Assembly: GCF_003031265.1 (NCBI RefSeq)
Contig: NZ_CP019966.1
Coordinates: 3,596,001-3,660,000, forward strand
DNA: 64,000 nt
Origin: Rhodopseudomonas palustris
Lineage (GTDB): Bacteria; Pseudomonadota; Alphaproteobacteria; Rhizobiales; Xanthobacteraceae
Direction of reading: 5' to 3'
Part shown: one piece after another, positions 44,795-53,723 of the stretch
Layout of the letters: the number at the start of each line of letters is the position of its first letter
Position numbering within the stretch: the stretch's first letter is position 1
Program-made: the position numbers and the translations under genes
The notes under the pieces: model-generated
Databases searched by the model: none
The model's input: the letters and a program-made list of their open reading frames with translations, nothing else
Told to the model about the DNA's origin: nothing

Positions 44795-46996
44795 ATGACC
44801 GACGCCACCGAGACGCTCGAGCCGCCGGCGAAAATCACCGCCCCCGAAACGCCGACCAAGCCCGAAGGTCCGCCGCCCTATCAGGTGGTCAACGACTCCT
44901 CCACCGCTCGTGAAGGCCTGCCCTTCCCACTCGGCTCGTGCTGGGACGGCAATGGCACCAACTTCGCGCTGTTCTCGGCCAACGCCACCAAGGTGGAAGT
45001 CTGCCTGTTCGACGGCGACACAGAGCGGCGGATCGAGCTGCCCGAATACACCGACGAGGTGTTTCACGGTTACATCCCCGATGTCGGCCCCGGCACCTTC
45101 TACGGCTATCGCGTGTATGGCCCGTACGAGCCGGAAAACGGCCACCGCTTCAATCCCAACAAGCTGCTGCTCGATCCTTATGCGCGCGCCCACGCCGGCT
45201 CGCTGACTTGGGATCCGGCCGTGTTCGGCTATGTGATGGAGAGCGGTGACGACACCACCTTCGACGAGCGCGACAGCGCCCGGTTCGTGCCGAAATGCGT
45301 GGTGGTCGATCCCGACTTCGACTGGAAGGGCGAACCCGGCCGCAAATTCGTACCGTGGGACCAGGCCATCATCTACGAAACCCACGTCAAGGGTTTTACC
45401 AAGCTGCATCCGGAGGTGCCCGAGCATCTGCGCGGCACCTACGCCGGCCTCGGCACCAAACCGGTGGTCGATTACATCTCGTCGCTCGGCATCACCGCTG
45501 TCGAGCTGCTGCCGATCCACACCTTCGTCAATGACAGCTATCTGCTCGACAAGGACCTGGTGAATTATTGGGGCTACAACACCATCGGCTTCTTCGCGCC
45601 AGATCCACGCTACGCCGCCGACGTGCCCAACAGCTTGCGCGAGTTCAAAGAGATGGTGGCGCGGCTGCATGATGTCGGCCTCGCGGTGATCCTCGACGTG
45701 GTTTACAACCACACCGCCGAGGGCAACGAGCTCGGCCCGACGCTGTCGTTCAAGGGCATCGACAACGCCAGCTATTACCGGCTGCTGCCGGAGCAGAAGC
45801 GCTACTACATCAACGACACCGGCACCGGTAACACCGTCAATCTCACGCATCCGCGCGTGATCCAGATGGTCAATGACAGCCTGCGCTACTGGGCCGGAGA
45901 AATGCACATCGATGGCTTCCGGTTCGATCTCGGGACGATCCTGGCGCGCGAGCATTACGGCTTCGACGAACAGAGCGGCTTTCTGAAAGCCGTAATGCAG
46001 GACCCGCTGCTCGCCTCGGTGAAGTTGATCGCTGAGCCGTGGGACTGCGGCCCCGGCGGCTATCAGGTCGGCGGCTTCCCGCCGGGCTGGGCGGAATGGA
46101 ACGACAAATTCCGCGACACCGTGCGCGATTATTGGCGCGGCGAAGCTCCGGCTGCGGCGCTGGCCCCGCGGCTGTCGGCGTCCGGCGACGTGTTCAACCG
46201 CCAGGGCCGGCGCGCCTGGGCGAGCGTGAACTTCATCACCGCGCATGACGGCTTCACCCTGAATGACTGGGCGAGCTACAACGACAAGCACAACGAGGCC
46301 AATGGCGAGGACAATCGCGATGGCCACTCCGACAACCGCTCGTGGAATTGCGGCGTGGAGGGCCCTACCGACGATGAGACTATCCTCGCCCTTCGCGAAC
46401 GCCAGAAGCGCAACATGCTGGCGACATTGCTGCTCGCGCAAGGCACGCCGATGCTGCTCGCCGGCGACGAGTTTGGCCGCACCCAGAACGGCAACAACAA
46501 CGCCTACTGCCAGGACAATGAAATCTCCTGGGTGCATTGGGACCATGATGAGGCCGCGCAGCATCTGCGCGCCTTTACCCAACGGCTACTGGAATTGCGC
46601 CGGACCTACCCGACGCTGCGGCGCAGCCGGTTTCTCACCGGGCAATACGACGAGGCGCTCGAGGTTCGGGACGTCACCTGGATCAACGCCAATGGCGGCG
46701 AGATGCAGCAGGAGCATTGGGACGATCCCAACGTCAAATGCTTCGGCATGCTGCTCGACGGCCGCGCCCCAACCACCGGCATCCGCCGGCACGGCGAGGA
46801 TGCCACCGTGCTGCTGGTGATGAACAGCTTCGACGGTGTCGTCGAATTCACCCTGCCGGAGGTGCCGCACGGCTCGAAGTGGTCGCTGCTGATCGACACC
46901 AACCTGCCGAGCGGCATTCCAGACGAGCAGTTCGCTTGCGGCGAGGTTTATCAAGTGACCGCGCGGTCCGTTCTGCTGTTCGGACTGACCGAATAA
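44795..46996 (+). CDS. glgX: Glycogen debranching enzyme GlgX (isoamylase-type)
   Basis: Hydrolyses alpha-1,6 branches during glycogen breakdown. 733 residues: N-terminal CBM48-like domain (about 45-150), then GH13 barrel with VIYNHT-like VVYNHTAEG, catalytic Asp in DGFRFDLGTIL, Glu in LIAEPWDCG and Asp in FITAHDGFTL. A roughly 40-residue Pro/Glu-rich N-terminal extension is present. The ATG at 44795 has GGAGG upstream. No other glg genes are within the window. Confidence 0.95.
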   Translation: MTDATETLEPPAKITAPETPTKPEGPPPYQVVNDSSTAREGLPFPLGSCWDGNGTNFALFSANATKVEVCLFDGDTERRIELPEYTDEVFHGYIPDVGPGTFYGYRVYGPYEPENGHRFNPNKLLLDPYARAHAGSLTWDPAVFGYVMESGDDTTFDERDSARFVPKCVVVDPDFDWKGEPGRKFVPWDQAIIYETHVKGFTKLHPEVPEHLRGTYAGLGTKPVVDYISSLGITAVELLPIHTFVNDSYLLDKDLVNYWGYNTIGFFAPDPRYAADVPNSLREFKEMVARLHDVGLAVILDVVYNHTAEGNELGPTLSFKGIDNASYYRLLPEQKRYYINDTGTGNTVNLTHPRVIQMVNDSLRYWAGEMHIDGFRFDLGTILAREHYGFDEQSGFLKAVMQDPLLASVKLIAEPWDCGPGGYQVGGFPPGWAEWNDKFRDTVRDYWRGEAPAAALAPRLSASGDVFNRQGRRAWASVNFITAHDGFTLNDWASYNDKHNEANGEDNRDGHSDNRSWNCGVEGPTDDETILALRERQKRNMLATLLLAQGTPMLLAGDEFGRTQNGNNNAYCQDNEISWVHWDHDEAAQHLRAFTQRLLELRRTYPTLRRSRFLTGQYDEALEVRDVTWINANGGEMQQEHWDDPNVKCFGMLLDGRAPTTGIRRHGEDATVLLVMNSFDGVVEFTLPEVPHGSKWSLLIDTNLPSGIPDEQFACGEVYQVTARSVLLFGLTE

Positions 46997-47000
46997 GCTG

Positions 47001-47033
47001 CAGCACGCCGGCCATTTCATCGCCGGCGTGCTG
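47001..47033 (+). terminator. Hairpin after glgX
   Basis: CAGCACGCCGGC and GCCGGCGTGCTG are perfect 12-base complements around a nine-base loop, starting five bases after the stop. The following bases (CCACTAATTTG) are only weakly T-rich. Confidence 0.6.
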
Positions 47034-47107
47034 CCACTAATTTGCGCAACCGTCGACACACCTGATCGGGAACACCAGGTTCGGTCCGCGATTGAGAACA
47101 CAACACA

Positions 47108-47130
47108 GGGCCGATCGCATCGGCCCTTTC
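47108..47130 (+). terminator. Terminator-like hairpin in the leader of the transglutaminase-like gene
   Basis: GGGCCGAT and ATCGGCCC pair perfectly across CGC and are followed by TTTCTC, 25 bases before the GTG start at 47155. It could finish glgX transcription or act as a leader hairpin. Confidence 0.5.
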
Positions 47131-47154
47131 TCGATCAGCAACGGAGCTTTGCAG

Positions 47155-48003
47155 GTGATCATTCGCGCCGGATACAACATCGCTTTCCACTGCTTCCAGG
47201 AAACGCCGATCAATCTGCTGCTCAGCGTGCATCCGTCGCGCGCCCAGCACGTCATCGGCGAGCACGTCATCCGGTTTTCGCCGGACGTGCCCGCGCACGA
47301 CTTCACCGACATGTTCGGCAACGTCTGCACCCGGATCGTCGCGCCCTCCGGCCGCATCGATATCAGCAATGACTTCCTGATCGAGGACTCCGGGCTGCCC
47401 GACGAGGCTGCACCCGGCGCCCGTCAAATCCCCGTCGCCGAACTGCCCGATGAGGTGATGGTGTATCTGCTCGGCAGCCGCTATTGCGACACCGACAAAC
47501 TGTCGAACCTCGCCTGGTCACTGTTCGGCGGCATCACCTCGGGCTGGGAGCTCGTGCAGGCGATCGTCGATTACGTCCACAATCGCATCACCTTCGGCTA
47601 TCAGTTCGCCCGCAACGACCGCACCGCCTCCGAAGGTCACGCCGAACAGACCGGCGTCTGCCGCGACTTCGCGCATCTTGCGGTCGCCCTGTGCCGCTGC
47701 ATGAACATTCCGGCGCGCTATTGCACAGGCTATCTCGGAGACATCGGCGTGCCGCAGGATCCGGCACCGATGGACTTCTCCGCGTGGTTCGAAGTCTATC
47801 TCGACGGTCGCTGGTACACCTTCGACGCGAGGCACAATACCCCGCGGATTGGCCGCATCGTCATCGCTCGCGGCCGCGACGCCGCCGACGTTGCGATCTC
47901 CACCTCGTTCGGCACCGCGAACCTGCTGAACTTCGAAGTGATCACCCATGAGGTGACCGATCAGGCCGCGGCGACAGCGGCCCCACTGCCAAAGGTGGCG
48001 TGA
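47155..48003 (+). CDS. Transglutaminase-like cysteine protease family protein
   Basis: 282 residues, GTG start with GGAG eight bases before it. N-terminal beta-rich domain (1-110), then the transglutaminase core with nucleophile Cys169 (TGVCRDFAHLA) and Asp224 in WYTFDARHN. The position that normally holds the catalytic His (HAWxE) is Ser209 here (DFSAWFEVYL). His227 three residues after the Asp might substitute; many alphaproteobacterial relatives I recall share this DFSAW form. Protein cross-linking or peptidase activity is unproven. It lies downstream of glgX but behind two hairpins. Confidence 0.85.
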   Translation: MIIRAGYNIAFHCFQETPINLLLSVHPSRAQHVIGEHVIRFSPDVPAHDFTDMFGNVCTRIVAPSGRIDISNDFLIEDSGLPDEAAPGARQIPVAELPDEVMVYLLGSRYCDTDKLSNLAWSLFGGITSGWELVQAIVDYVHNRITFGYQFARNDRTASEGHAEQTGVCRDFAHLAVALCRCMNIPARYCTGYLGDIGVPQDPAPMDFSAWFEVYLDGRWYTFDARHNTPRIGRIVIARGRDAADVAISTSFGTANLLNFEVITHEVTDQAAATAAPLPKVA

Positions 48004-48039
48004 GGCCATTCGGCGCGACGTCTAGGAGCCTCACTCTCA

Positions 48040-48120
48040 GTCATTGCGAGCGCAGCGAAGCAATCCAGGCTCCTCCTCGGAGCGTCCGGATTGTTTCGTC
48101 GCTTCGCTCCTAGCAATGAC
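48040..48120. repeat. GTCAT...ATGAC palindromic element, GCGAAGCAATCC-type
   Basis: GTCATTGCGAGCGCAGCGAAGCAATCC and GGATTGTTTCGTCGCTTCGCTCC..GCAATGAC form a long imperfect hairpin between convergent genes. Same family as the element at 19208. Confidence 0.8.
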
Positions 48121-48213
48121 GCAAAATTGGCACTCCTCACAACGGCAAAAGCGGCCGAGCTTGCACCCGACCGCCTGAGACACAGAACCTCTTCTAATTT
48201 CGAACGATGCCGT

Positions 48214-48426
48214 TCAGTTCGTGATCACGCCGAGATTGGTTTCCGAACCTTCGTTGCCCGGCACGGTGATCCGCACCTCGTGGCCGAATTTGATCGCGTT
48301 GGACGCCGCGGCGCAGGCGGCCTCGAACGCCGCTTCCTTGCTGGAATAGGCGCCGGTCGGGTCGTCGTCGTGGCGGATACCCCAGCGGTTGTCGCTGCCG
48401 ATGATGTCGTAATAAGCCTTTCCCAT
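48214..48426 (-). CDS. Small DUF2188-like protein
   Basis: 70 residues: MGKAYYDIIGSDNRWGIRHD...AYSSKEAAFEAACAAASNAIKFGHEVRITVPG. The pattern of a short beta strand with WGI, a helix of Ala and Glu, then a polar strand fits DUF2188-type small proteins. GGAGGTGA precedes the ATG. Weak GGAAC sequence lies upstream near 48467, but the spacing to a -10 is poor. Function unknown. Confidence 0.75.
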   Translation of the reverse strand: MGKAYYDIIGSDNRWGIRHDDDPTGAYSSKEAAFEAACAAASNAIKFGHEVRITVPGNEGSETNLGVITN

Positions 48427-48496
48427 CGTTCACCTCCAATTGCTGCAACAATCGGCGGCGCGGGCATTCGTTCCGATTAGTCGCACAGTCGGCGCC

Positions 48497-49693
48497 TCAG
48501 GTGCGCCGACGCTGCGAGATGTCGGTGACCTTCACGATGACGGTCCGGCTGCGCCCGTCGCGCTCGACCGTCAGTTTAACGTCGCTGCCGATCCCGGCCT
48601 CTTCCAGGGCCGCGGCGAGATCCGACATGCTGTGGATCGGCGCGCTGTTCGCCCCCGTGATGACATCGCGGACGTAACCGTCGTCGGTCGCACCTTCCAG
48701 GCCGGCTTTCGCGGCCGGCGAATCCGGCAGCGTGCGCAGGATCACCACCCCGTCGATCCCAAGCTGCGCGGTCTCGGTCTCGCGAGCTGCGACGATGCCG
48801 ATGCCCGGCACCGGCACGCTGCCGTTGGTGATCAGTGCGGTGACGACGCGATTGACCGCATCGACCGGGATCGCAAAGCCGATGCCGGCCGAAGCGCCGG
48901 AGCCGGAAATGATCGCAGTGTTGATGCCGATCAGCCGGCCGGCGCTGTCGAGCAACGGGCCGCCGGAATTGCCGGGATTGATCGCCGCGTCGGTCTGGAT
49001 CACGCCGCGCACCTCGTGGGCCGCTGCGGTCGGCAGCCGCCGCCGCAATGCGCTGACGATGCCGGTGGTGAGCGTCTGTTCGAGACCGTAGGGATTGCCG
49101 ATTGCGTAGGTCGCCTGCCCGACCTGCAGATCGTCCGAGCTGCCGATCGCGATCGGGCGCAGCGGCGTGTGCGGCCGCTCGAGCTGCAGCACCGCGAGGT
49201 CGTAGTTCGGCGCCGTCCCCACCACCCGCGCGGTGACGAACTCGCCCGAGGCCAGCCGGACGCCGAGCTGACTGGCGTTCTGGATGACATGATTGTTGGT
49301 GACGACATGGCCGGCGGCGTCCCAGATCACGCCGGAGCCGGACTGCACCGGCGCTTCCTGCTGCGCGAAGAACGGCGATACCTTTTGGCTGCTTTGCGCG
49401 AACACGTGCACCACCGAGGGCGACACCTGCTTGAACAGCTCGACTGTCGCCTTCTCGGCCGGCGCCAGCTCACCGCGCGCCGTGACGGTCCGCGGGCCCG
49501 TTGCCGAGAACCACAGCGCGCTGAGATAAGGCTGCGCCACCCAGAACGTCGCCAGCACCAGCAGCCAGACGATCGCGATCCGCAGCAGGCGGTCGGTGCG
49601 TTGTGCCCGGCGGATCTGGGCCTGCTCGCGGGCCAGTGGATCAAGCCCCGGCGGACGCGGGGGCGGCGGAGCATGCGGCGGCAACGTGGTCAT
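48497..49693 (-). CDS. Membrane-anchored HtrA/DegP-type serine protease with PDZ domain
   Basis: 398 residues. Pro-rich cytoplasmic N-terminus, one membrane helix (about 36-58), trypsin-like domain with His135 (TNNHVI), Asp165 (NYDLAVLQL) and Ser243 (NPGNSGGPL), then one PDZ domain (about 285-392, ending in VKVTDISQRRR). This is the DegS-like arrangement: single PDZ and anchored on the periplasmic side. It likely handles misfolded envelope proteins or cleaves a signalling partner. No rseA/rpoE pair is nearby. Confidence 0.92.
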   Translation of the reverse strand: MTTLPPHAPPPPRPPGLDPLAREQAQIRRAQRTDRLLRIAIVWLLVLATFWVAQPYLSALWFSATGPRTVTARGELAPAEKATVELFKQVSPSVVHVFAQSSQKVSPFFAQQEAPVQSGSGVIWDAAGHVVTNNHVIQNASQLGVRLASGEFVTARVVGTAPNYDLAVLQLERPHTPLRPIAIGSSDDLQVGQATYAIGNPYGLEQTLTTGIVSALRRRLPTAAAHEVRGVIQTDAAINPGNSGGPLLDSAGRLIGINTAIISGSGASAGIGFAIPVDAVNRVVTALITNGSVPVPGIGIVAARETETAQLGIDGVVILRTLPDSPAAKAGLEGATDDGYVRDVITGANSAPIHSMSDLAAALEEAGIGSDVKLTVERDGRSRTVIVKVTDISQRRRT

Positions 49694-49991
49694 GCGGCGT
49701 GTCTCGAACGATGACGCTTACGGGAGCTGCGGCAAGCCAGGTTCCGCTTGCCGGCCAGCGCTAATGCATCAGGTTCCGGCGGGTTCCACCAATTGGTTCG
49801 GCGCTCCGTCGCGGCGCTCCAAGGTGCCGATGGTTAAGAGGAGATAAACAGCTGCTGCCGCAAGGTGCTGGATTACTTTGAGTCCATCATCGCCGCCGGC
49901 GCTGGCGCAGCGTCGGCGTGGCTTCTATATCTCGCTGGTTCCCGCTTCGGATCTTCGGCTTTCCGATCGATCCCAACCCGAGTGGATCGAC

Positions 49992-50666
49992 ATGACAGGC
50001 TCGTTGTCCAACATGATGGTGGTGATCTCGGTCTGGGCGCTGCCGCTCCTGATCGCGATTACGTTCCACGAAGCTGCCCACGCTTATGTGGCCAAGCTGT
50101 GCGGCGACAACACCGCCTGGATGCTCGGCCGGGTCAGCTTCAACCCGATCAAGCACATCGATCCGTTCGGCACCGTGCTGCTGCCGCTGTTGCTGCTGGT
50201 GATGCAATCGCCGTTCCTGTTCGGCTACGCCAAGCCTGTGCCGGTGAACTTCCGCAATCTGCGCAATCCGCGCCGCGACATGGTGCTGGTTGCTGCGGCC
50301 GGTCCGGCGATCAATCTCATTCTCGCGGCAGTCGCTGCGCTGGCGTTTCACGTCGTCGGCTATGTGCCCGGTGAAGCCGGCCAGTGGCTGGCGCAGAACC
50401 TCGTCAATGCGCTCTTGATCAACGTGGTGCTGGCGATCTTCAACCTGCTGCCGATCCCGCCACTCGACGGCGGCCGGATCGCCGTCGGCATCCTGCCGCG
50501 GGTGCTGGCTCATCCGCTGGCCCGGGTGGAGCCCTACGGCATGCTGATCCTGCTCGGGCTGATCTTCATCCTGCCGCTGGCCGGCATCGGCATTGCCACG
50601 CAGTTCATCGCGCAATCGAGCCAGTTCGTCGTGCAGGCGATCCTGCGCCTCACCGGCGCGGCCTGA
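49992..50666 (+). CDS. Site-2-protease-like M50 family metalloprotease
   Basis: 224 residues, about six membrane helices. Zinc motif HEAAH at 26-30 (TFHEAAHAYVAK) and the third-ligand motif NLLPIPPLDGGRI. This compact class without PDZ or CBS domain is like YdiL/YwhC-type proteases. The ATG at 49992 gives the usual short N-terminus; an upstream in-frame start exists at 49878. It may work with the adjacent HtrA-like protease in stepwise membrane proteolysis, but the genes are divergent and this is inference. Confidence 0.88.
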   Translation: MTGSLSNMMVVISVWALPLLIAITFHEAAHAYVAKLCGDNTAWMLGRVSFNPIKHIDPFGTVLLPLLLLVMQSPFLFGYAKPVPVNFRNLRNPRRDMVLVAAAGPAINLILAAVAALAFHVVGYVPGEAGQWLAQNLVNALLINVVLAIFNLLPIPPLDGGRIAVGILPRVLAHPLARVEPYGMLILLGLIFILPLAGIGIATQFIAQSSQFVVQAILRLTGAA

Positions 50667-50811
50667 CGAAGGCCGCCTCAAAAGGCGGTGAGACCGGCAG
50701 CGCCGCATCCCCCGCTGTCGCCCCGCGCTGCAACGTTTGCTCCAAGCCATCGTTGATCCCGCACTTGCACCGTCGCCCCCGCGACGGCGCGCGCAAACAC
50801 GGGTCATCGAC

Positions 50812-52587
50812 ATGAATGTGAGCGAATTCGTCTGGCAGCGAGTGGCCGAGTGGGGCCTGCGGCGGGTCTACGGCTATCCGGGAGATGGTGTCGGCGGTCT
50901 CGACGTCGCGCTGGAGAAAGCCAAGGACCGCATCGAATACGTCCAGGTCCGCCACGAAGAGATGGCCGCGTTCATGGCGTCGGCGCATGCCAAGTTCACC
51001 AGCGAGGTCGGGCTGTGCTACGCGACCTCAGGGCCGGGCGCGATCCACCTGCTCAACGGCCTGTACGATGCCAAGATGGATCACGTGCCGGTGGTGGCAC
51101 TGCTCGGCCAGCAGGCGCGCAGTGCGATCGGGGCTGACTATCAGCAGGAAGTCGACCTGCAGACGCTGTTCGACGAAGTCAGCGAATATGTCGCGACCGC
51201 CAGCGTCCCGTCGCAGGTGCGCCATCTGATCGACCGCGCAGTGCGGATCGCCCACGACAAGCGCGGCGTCGCCTGCGTGATCCTGCCGAACGATCTGCAG
51301 GGCCTCGACTACGAAGACCCGCCGATGGCGCACGGCGCCACCCACACCGGCATCGGCCACGCCTACCCGGCGCAGGTGCCCGATGAAGCCGGCCTGAAGG
51401 CCGCCGCGCAGGTGCTGAACGCCGGCAGCAAGGTGGCGATCCTGGTCGGCGCCGGGTCGCTCGACGCCACCGACGAGGTGATTGCGGTGGCCGAGCGGCT
51501 GCAGGCCGGCGTCGCCAAGGCACTGCTCGGGAAGGCCGCCCTGCCCGATGACCTACCGTTCGTCACCGGCTCGATCGGCCTGCTGGGCACCCGACCGAGC
51601 TGGGACCTGATGAAGGGCTGTGACACGCTGCTAATGGTCGGCTCGTCGTTTCCTTACAGCGAATTCCTGCCAAAGCCAGGCGACGCCCGCGGTGTTCAGA
51701 TCGACATCGACGGCCGCCGCCTCAGCCTGCGCTATCCGATGGAGGTCAACCTGATCGGCGACAGCGCCAGGACGCTGCGTGCCCTATTGCCGCTGCTGAA
51801 CCAGAAGGACGAGACCTCGTGGCGGCGCGGCATCGTGCGCGGTGTGGCTTCGTGGTGGAAGACGCTGGAGAACCGCGCGCTGCAGAGCGCCGAACCGCTC
51901 AATCCGCAGCGGGTGTTCTGGGAGCTTTCGCCGCGGCTGCCCGACAACGCCATCGTCACCGCAGATTCAGGATCGGTGGCGAACTGGTACGCGCGCGACC
52001 TGAAGATGCGTCGCGGCATGAAGGGATCGCTATCCGGCGGCCTCGCCTCGCTCGGCGCCGGTACGCCCTACGCGGTCGCGGCCAAGATGGCCTATCCGGA
52101 CCGCACGGTGATCGCCTGCATGGGCGACGGCGCAATGCAGATGAACGGCCTCAACGAGATGATCACCATCGCCAAATATTGGAAGCAGTGGTCGGACCCG
52201 CGGCTGATCGTGCTGGTGCTGAACAACCGCGACCTCAATCAGGTGACCTGGGAGGAGCGCATCCAGCTCGGCGCCGGCAAGACCGAGTCCACCCAGAGCA
52301 TTCCCGACTTCCCCTACCACCGCTACGCCGAACTGATCGGGCTGAAGGGCATCTTCGTCGACAACCCCGACCGCGTCGGCGCGGCTTGGGACGAGGCTTT
52401 GTCGGCCGACCGCCCGGTGATCCTGGAAGCCTACACCGACCCCAACGTCCCGCCGCTGCCGCCCCACATCACGCTGAAAGACGCCAAGAACTTCATGACC
52501 ATGATGGGCAGCGAACCCGAACTCGGCAGCGTCCTCACCAACAGCGCCAAGGAGCTGCTGGCGAGCGTCTTAGCAGGGAAAGGATGA
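50812..52587 (+). CDS. Thiamine-diphosphate-dependent enzyme (pyruvate oxidase/acetolactate synthase family)
   Basis: 591 residues with the three domains of this superfamily. Catalytic Glu in VRHEEMAAFMA (about 49), the central domain (about 190-330), and the ThDP motif GDGAMQMNGLNEMIT...VLVLNNRDLNQ. The sequence ATSGPGAIHLLNGLYDAKMDHVPVVALLG is shared by pyruvate oxidases (PoxB). PoxB-type decarboxylation of pyruvate to acetate and CO2 is the best guess, but no membrane-binding C-terminus of PoxB is evident. Start at 50812 (MNVSEFVW). Confidence 0.87.
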   Translation: MNVSEFVWQRVAEWGLRRVYGYPGDGVGGLDVALEKAKDRIEYVQVRHEEMAAFMASAHAKFTSEVGLCYATSGPGAIHLLNGLYDAKMDHVPVVALLGQQARSAIGADYQQEVDLQTLFDEVSEYVATASVPSQVRHLIDRAVRIAHDKRGVACVILPNDLQGLDYEDPPMAHGATHTGIGHAYPAQVPDEAGLKAAAQVLNAGSKVAILVGAGSLDATDEVIAVAERLQAGVAKALLGKAALPDDLPFVTGSIGLLGTRPSWDLMKGCDTLLMVGSSFPYSEFLPKPGDARGVQIDIDGRRLSLRYPMEVNLIGDSARTLRALLPLLNQKDETSWRRGIVRGVASWWKTLENRALQSAEPLNPQRVFWELSPRLPDNAIVTADSGSVANWYARDLKMRRGMKGSLSGGLASLGAGTPYAVAAKMAYPDRTVIACMGDGAMQMNGLNEMITIAKYWKQWSDPRLIVLVLNNRDLNQVTWEERIQLGAGKTESTQSIPDFPYHRYAELIGLKGIFVDNPDRVGAAWDEALSADRPVILEAYTDPNVPPLPPHITLKDAKNFMTMMGSEPELGSVLTNSAKELLASVLAGKG

Positions 52588-52916
52588 AGGCATTGAGGGC
52601 AATGACCGGGCGCGCGCGACTCGCCCGTCCCGGCGTAGGCACGCTGTCTCTCGGCCGCTTGACCGATCCCAGCGGGGCTAGTTCTTAGCTGCCCCGTTGA
52701 AATACTTGGGCCGGATCGAACTCACCAATCGGCCCCCAGACGGCGCGGACACATCGTCATCCCGATGCAATCATCCCACGGGAATTACTCGGACGATTCC
52801 CCTCGCGACACTTTGCGCCGCCGCCGATTAGTTTACCATTGAATTACCAGAACTCATTACAGTGACACGGGACTGCGCTAAGGGGCTTGCTTCGAGACAT
52901 TCAAGCGGGGGCTGGA
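52588..52916. other. Intergenic region, no gene
   Basis: 329 bases. A GGGCCG...CGGCCC hairpin near 52708-52735 may follow the ThDP enzyme gene. The right half is AT-richer and likely holds a promoter for the next gene; no clear elements identified. Confidence 0.45.
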
Positions 52917-53597
52917 ATGATCGTTCTGCTGATAGTCGTCGGCCTTCTGGCCGCCCTTTTGTGGGCGTGCTGGTCTTCGGCTAGATCATACTACCAGCAC
53001 GGGCGAATTAGGGGCATGGACGAAGCCGTCCGGCAGATCGTCCGGGGGATTGGCCGCCACTACGAGATGGCCGCCAGAGCAACCCCCGAGGGGGTCTCGA
53101 AAGCGATGGCCGACATCAAAGCGATGTTCAGCCAGCGTCCCCATCTGAAAGCCAAGGATATCGAGCGTTACCATCTTCAGCTCTCGATTCTGGCTGACGC
53201 CATCGGCGAAGCCTGCTGTTCGAAGGGCCAGGCGCAAGGCGTCGAGATGATGGCACCGGCCGAGGGCTACATCCGCGTCGACCTGTCGGTGATCGAACTC
53301 CTGCAGCTCAGCCGGCTGGCCCATTTGGGCTTCCTTCACATGATGCCCAACTATCGCGGTCTGGAAATCCAGCGCTTCAGCGATGAGCTCGATGCACAGG
53401 AGGGCACCAGGTCGATCTACAAGCTGGAATCCGCGATCCCGCTGAATGAGCGTCCGTTTACTGATCTTATCACGCACTATAAAGGACGTGAGCAGCTGAT
53501 CTCTGATTGGTGGCAGCCGACTCCGGCCGACCGTGTCGGATATGTCAGAGGCCTCGGCTCGCTCGTGGCTCTGGCTCCGGCAACCGCCTCCTCCTAG
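52917..53597 (+). CDS. Hypothetical membrane-anchored protein
   Basis: 226 residues. One N-terminal membrane helix (MIVLLIVVGLLAALLWACW) with the rest soluble and probably cytoplasmic, mostly helical in 35-120. No family recognised. The C-terminal half has IPLNERPFTDLITHYKGREQLISDWWQP. GGGGG lies shortly before the ATG. It converges with the phosphomannomutase gene. Codon use is like its neighbours. Confidence 0.7.
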   Translation: MIVLLIVVGLLAALLWACWSSARSYYQHGRIRGMDEAVRQIVRGIGRHYEMAARATPEGVSKAMADIKAMFSQRPHLKAKDIERYHLQLSILADAIGEACCSKGQAQGVEMMAPAEGYIRVDLSVIELLQLSRLAHLGFLHMMPNYRGLEIQRFSDELDAQEGTRSIYKLESAIPLNERPFTDLITHYKGREQLISDWWQPTPADRVGYVRGLGSLVALAPATASS

Positions 53598-53723
53598 GGC
53601 GACGGTGACGGCTGACGCCGCCAACCTGCCCTGTCATATGGCAGTTTCCTGAACTCTGCAGACACCCTTTAGGCGTTCAGCGCCGCTGGCTTAGCCATGC
53701 ATGGTCTTGCCGGGCGATCGGGC

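Noticed and set aside
48427..48475. EcfG promoter for the DUF2188-like gene
   Set aside because: A GGAAC is present on the minus strand near 48467, but the nearest TGTT lies 19 bases on and GATT at 16 bases is a poor -10.
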